64,000 nucleotides of DNA from assembly GCF_007858285.1 (NCBI RefSeq), contig NZ_VFIL01000010.1, positions 124,001 to 188,000 of the forward strand, given 5' to 3'. The translations under genes and the position numbers were made by a program. Origin of the DNA: Pseudomonas brenneri. Lineage in GTDB: Bacteria > Pseudomonadota > Gammaproteobacteria > Pseudomonadales > Pseudomonadaceae. Position 1 is the stretch's first letter; every line of letters starts with the position of its first letter. Under the pieces are notes generated by a model that did not search any database, was not told the DNA's origin, and saw only the letters and a list, made by a program, of their open reading frames with translations. Positions 61,564-64,000 of this stretch are shown piece after piece.

Positions 61564-62334
61564 GTGACACCACTCATGATCACCCTGCTGGTAATAGCCG
61601 GGATCGTAATACTGATCGCCATTGGCTACATGAACCATGTGGTGGAAAACAACAAACTGGAAAAGGCCCGGGCCCAGATTGAGCTCAACGACCGGCTGCG
61701 GCGCTGCGGAGAGATCACCGAGACGTTCCCCGGTCAATTGATGACACCGCAGCTCAAACTGCTGCTGACCCGCCTGGAACTGAACGTCAACCAACGCATG
61801 CTCCACCTCAACAAATCCAGCGCAACCATCAAGGCGCGTATTGCCGAACTGGAAACACTGGTTGGCCAGGGCGAATCGATTCCGGTGAACAACCCGCCGG
61901 GGCCGATCCAGACCGAAGCCAAGGCCAAGGATGTGCGCTTCTTATTGGAAGCGCTGCACGGTCAAGTCACCCGTGCCGCCCAGGACGGTTTTTTGCCGAC
62001 CAATGAGGCCAAGCACTGGATCCGTGAAATCCGCCACCTGCTGGTGCTGCTGCATATCGAGTTTTTCAACAATCTGGGCCAGCACGCCCTGCAACAGGCG
62101 CAACCCGGCCAGGCACGCCTGGCGTTCGAACGCGGTGTGCAGTACCTGCGCAAGCAGCCTGAACCGGCGGCCTACAGCCAGCACTTGCAACTTTTGGAGA
62201 AACAATTGGCACGCGCCAACTCCATGGTGCTGACCAACAGCCAGCAAACCGCAGAAGAGGTCAATGAGCTGACCGAAGGCTTGAAAGCCGATGACGCGGA
62301 TGCCGAATGGAAAAAGAAAGTCATCTACGATTGA
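61564..62334 (+). CDS. Single-helix conserved protein with coiled coil
   Basis: 256 residues from a GTG (AGAGG upstream). The N-terminal transmembrane helix (MITLLVIAGIVILIAIGYM) anchors a cytoplasmic, mostly helical domain (LTRLELNVNQRMLHLNKSSATIKARIAELETLVGQGESIP, then ALQQAQPGQARLAFERGVQYLRKQPEPAAY, TPR-like). I recall similar proteins widely in Pseudomonas, but no function. Probably monocistronic. Confidence 0.8.
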   Translation: MTPLMITLLVIAGIVILIAIGYMNHVVENNKLEKARAQIELNDRLRRCGEITETFPGQLMTPQLKLLLTRLELNVNQRMLHLNKSSATIKARIAELETLVGQGESIPVNNPPGPIQTEAKAKDVRFLLEALHGQVTRAAQDGFLPTNEAKHWIREIRHLLVLLHIEFFNNLGQHALQQAQPGQARLAFERGVQYLRKQPEPAAYSQHLQLLEKQLARANSMVLTNSQQTAEEVNELTEGLKADDADAEWKKKVIYD

Positions 62335-62453
62335 TCCCTCCTGCACTGGACTGACGGGTGCATTTTCTGCATCCGTTGCCATCATTCTGCACCTATCGCC
62401 GCCCCTGACATTCGCGTAGAAAATAGCGCTTCTTTTAACGAACGAGGCCCGCT

Positions 62454-63266
62454 ATGCCTATTGTCGTCATTGATGATCAACCCTTGCACTACGTGGACCA
62501 AGGCTGCGGTCCGGCTGTCCTGCTTGGGCAGAGCTACCTGTGGGACCACCAGATGTGGGCGCCGCAGATCGAGGCCCTGTCACAACACTACCGGGTGATT
62601 GTTCCCGAGTTGTGGGGCCACGGTAAATCCGGGCCACTGCCATCCCAGACCCGCTCCATGAACGATCTGGCGCGCCAGATGCTGTCACTGCTGGACCACC
62701 TGAACATCGCCAAGGTCAACCTGGTCGGTTTATCGGTAGGCGGCATGTGGGGCGCCCCGCTGGCGCTACTGGCACCCGAGCGGATCAACAGCCTGGTGCT
62801 GATGGACACTTACCTGGGCGCAGAGCCCGACGCGACCCGCGAAAAATACTTCGCCCTGCTCAATGCAATCGAGGCCGCTGGCGCTATCCCCGAGCCGCTG
62901 CTGGATATCATCGTGCCGATCTTCTTTCGCCCCGGCATCGACCCCACCTGTGCGCTGTATCAGGACTTCCGTCAGTCCCTGCGCGAATTCCCCAGGGAGC
63001 GCCTTCTCGACAGCATTGTTCCCCTGGGCCGCCTGATCTTCGGTCGCGAGGATGCGCTAGAAGGGTTGTGCCGCCTGCCTGCCGACACCACGCTGGTGAT
63101 GTGCGGCAACGAGGACCAGCCGCGCCCACCTGCAGAAACCAAGGAAATGGCCGAGCTGATCGGCTGCCCATGGGTGTTGATCCCGGACGCTGGGCATATC
63201 TCCAGCAGGGAAAACCCCGAGTTCGTCAACGGGGCGTTGCTGACCTTCCTGGCCACTCACACCTGA
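62454..63266 (+). CDS. Alpha/beta hydrolase
   Basis: 270 residues. Nucleophile elbow GLSVGGMWGAP, catalytic acid probably in CGNEDQPRPP, His in PDAGHISSRENPEFVN. The oxyanion segment is LGQSYLWDHQMWAPQ, not the usual HGxxG type. It resembles 3-oxoadipate enol-lactonase and related hydrolases, but no pathway gene is adjacent. It ends tail to tail with the chemoreceptor gene. Confidence 0.87.
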   Translation: MPIVVIDDQPLHYVDQGCGPAVLLGQSYLWDHQMWAPQIEALSQHYRVIVPELWGHGKSGPLPSQTRSMNDLARQMLSLLDHLNIAKVNLVGLSVGGMWGAPLALLAPERINSLVLMDTYLGAEPDATREKYFALLNAIEAAGAIPEPLLDIIVPIFFRPGIDPTCALYQDFRQSLREFPRERLLDSIVPLGRLIFGREDALEGLCRLPADTTLVMCGNEDQPRPPAETKEMAELIGCPWVLIPDAGHISSRENPEFVNGALLTFLATHT

Positions 63267-64000
63267 CCACAGACGAAAGTGCCCCACCATGCCCTTGAGC
63301 TGCGCGCCCAACTGCGCCAGCTCGACACTCGATGCAGCGTTGCCCTGCATACTCAGCGCCGATTGATCGGCACTCGTGCGAATGCTGGTGACGCTGCGGT
63401 TAATCTCTTCGGCCACTGAACTCTGCTGCTCGGCCGCCGCCGCGATCTGTTGGTTCATCTGCTGAATCAGCGAGACCGCCGCCGCAATGCTGCCCAAGGC
63501 GCTTTCGGTTTCCAGGGCATCACTGACGGCCAGTTTCACCAGCTCGCCGCTGTGCTGGATATCCCGCACTGAAGACTGTGCAGCACTGCGCAAGGTGCTG
63601 ACCAGACGTTCGATTTCCTCCGTCGATTGCTGGGTGCGCCTGGCTAATGCACGCACTTCATCGGCGACCACCGCGAAACCTCGCCCCTGCTCTCCGGCGC
63701 GTGCCGCCTCGATGGCCGCGTTGAGCGCCAACAGGTTGGTCTGCTCGGCGACGCTTTTGATCACCTCCAACACGCTGCCGATGTTCTGGATCTCGGCACT
63801 CAGGCTCTCGATGCTGGAGCTGGCGGATGTCGCCGAACTGGCCAGCAACTCGATGCGCTGCAAGCTCTGGCGTACCACCTGCTGGCCGCTGTCGACTTTA
63901 TCGTCGGCGGTCTGTGCCGCTTGCGCGGCCTGCTCGGCATTGCGAGCCACATCGTGCACCGTGGCGGCCATCTGGTTCATGGCGGTGGCGACTTGCTCGG
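63057..64000 (-). CDS. Methyl-accepting chemotaxis protein (C-terminal part)
   Basis: The frame is open to the window edge, so the N-terminal sensor and membrane parts are missing. The signalling hairpin is clear: VIKSVAEQTNLLALNAAIEAARAGEQGRGFAVVADEVRALARRTQQSTEEIERLV, with methylation-helix repeats on both sides. The family normally ends soon after LKGMVGHFRL (about 63272). Here no stop follows and the frame runs about 70 further codons, antisense to the hydrolase gene, to 63057. The extra tail is probably non-native. Confidence 0.9.
   Translation of the reverse strand, partial: EQVATAMNQMAATVHDVARNAEQAAQAAQTADDKVDSGQQVVRQSLQRIELLASSATSASSSIESLSAEIQNIGSVLEVIKSVAEQTNLLALNAAIEAARAGEQGRGFAVVADEVRALARRTQQSTEEIERLVSTLRSAAQSSVRDIQHSGELVKLAVSDALETESALGSIAAAVSLIQQMNQQIAAAAEQQSSVAEEINRSVTSIRTSADQSALSMQGNAASSVELAQLGAQLKGMVGHFRLWSGVSGQEGQQRPVDELGVFPAGDMPSVRDQHPWAADQLGHFLGFCRWARLVLVAAHHQRGVGRQAAQPF

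Overview
The window looks like a chromosomal segment of a Pseudomonas, most likely of the P. fluorescens group. The evidence is the GC-rich coding sequence, the abundant REP/REPIN palindromes (TGTAGGAGC...), a MvaT-type H-NS analogue, rdgC next to tRNA-Val/tRNA-Asp genes, and a gene order (ABC permease, ABC ATPase, GST, acyl-CoA dehydrogenase, PA2817-type protein) that I recall from P. aeruginosa. No database search was possible; all identifications rest on motifs and family knowledge.

Layout. 1-3.4 kb: the potassium-sensing pair kdpD-kdpE. 3.5-27.7 kb: two tRNA-Asp/tRNA-Val pairs (3497-3668 and 27494-27665). Between them lies a genomic island of about 23.4 kb, integrated in the 3' end of the second tRNA-Asp. 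A 24-bp copy of that tRNA end remains at 4095-4118, preceded by the tRNA's original terminator. The island has a P4-type integrase beside the tRNA, a second tyrosine recombinase, a MvaT-like silencer, IS5 and IS3 remnants, and one large minus-strand cargo block. Within that block the core is tight: a four-helix membrane protein, a 2430-residue secreted protein (LysM, EF-hand-like, RTX, cadherin-like, S8 subtilase, P-domain, RTX), then its own ABC, HlyD and TolC type I secretion genes. After a gap of about 130 bases follow a small membrane ORF, an exported helical protein, a lipoprotein and an exported SUMF1/FGE-fold protein. This cargo is the best candidate for an undescribed system.

27.8-45.6 kb is ordinary core genome: rdgC, a BASS transporter, a guanidine-II (mini-ykkC) riboswitch with sugE/gdx, an LplT-Aas-like fusion, a TDT transporter, an MFS/TetR pair, yadGH-like ABC genes, a GST, a transglutaminase-like protein, fadE, a PA2817-type protein, a LysR regulator, an alanyl-tRNA editing protein and an exported M20 peptidase.

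45.7-60.5 kb looks like accessory metabolism: two NTF2-like paralogues flanking a quinone-oxidoreductase-like gene, a TetR regulator divergent from a C-terminally damaged Old Yellow Enzyme gene, and an alpha/beta hydrolase. A five-gene minus-strand operon encodes an amidohydrolase-type decarboxylase, an exported NTF2-fold protein, a GMC oxidoreductase, an aldehyde dehydrogenase and a SrpA-type haem peroxidase. Three related LysR regulators surround it. A reasonable inference is oxidation of an aromatic alcohol to aldehyde and acid, followed by decarboxylation.

60.8-64 kb: a tRNA operon Glu-Gly-Glu-Gly with a clear promoter and terminator, a conserved single-helix protein, an alpha/beta hydrolase and the C-terminal part of a methyl-accepting chemotaxis protein cut by the window edge.
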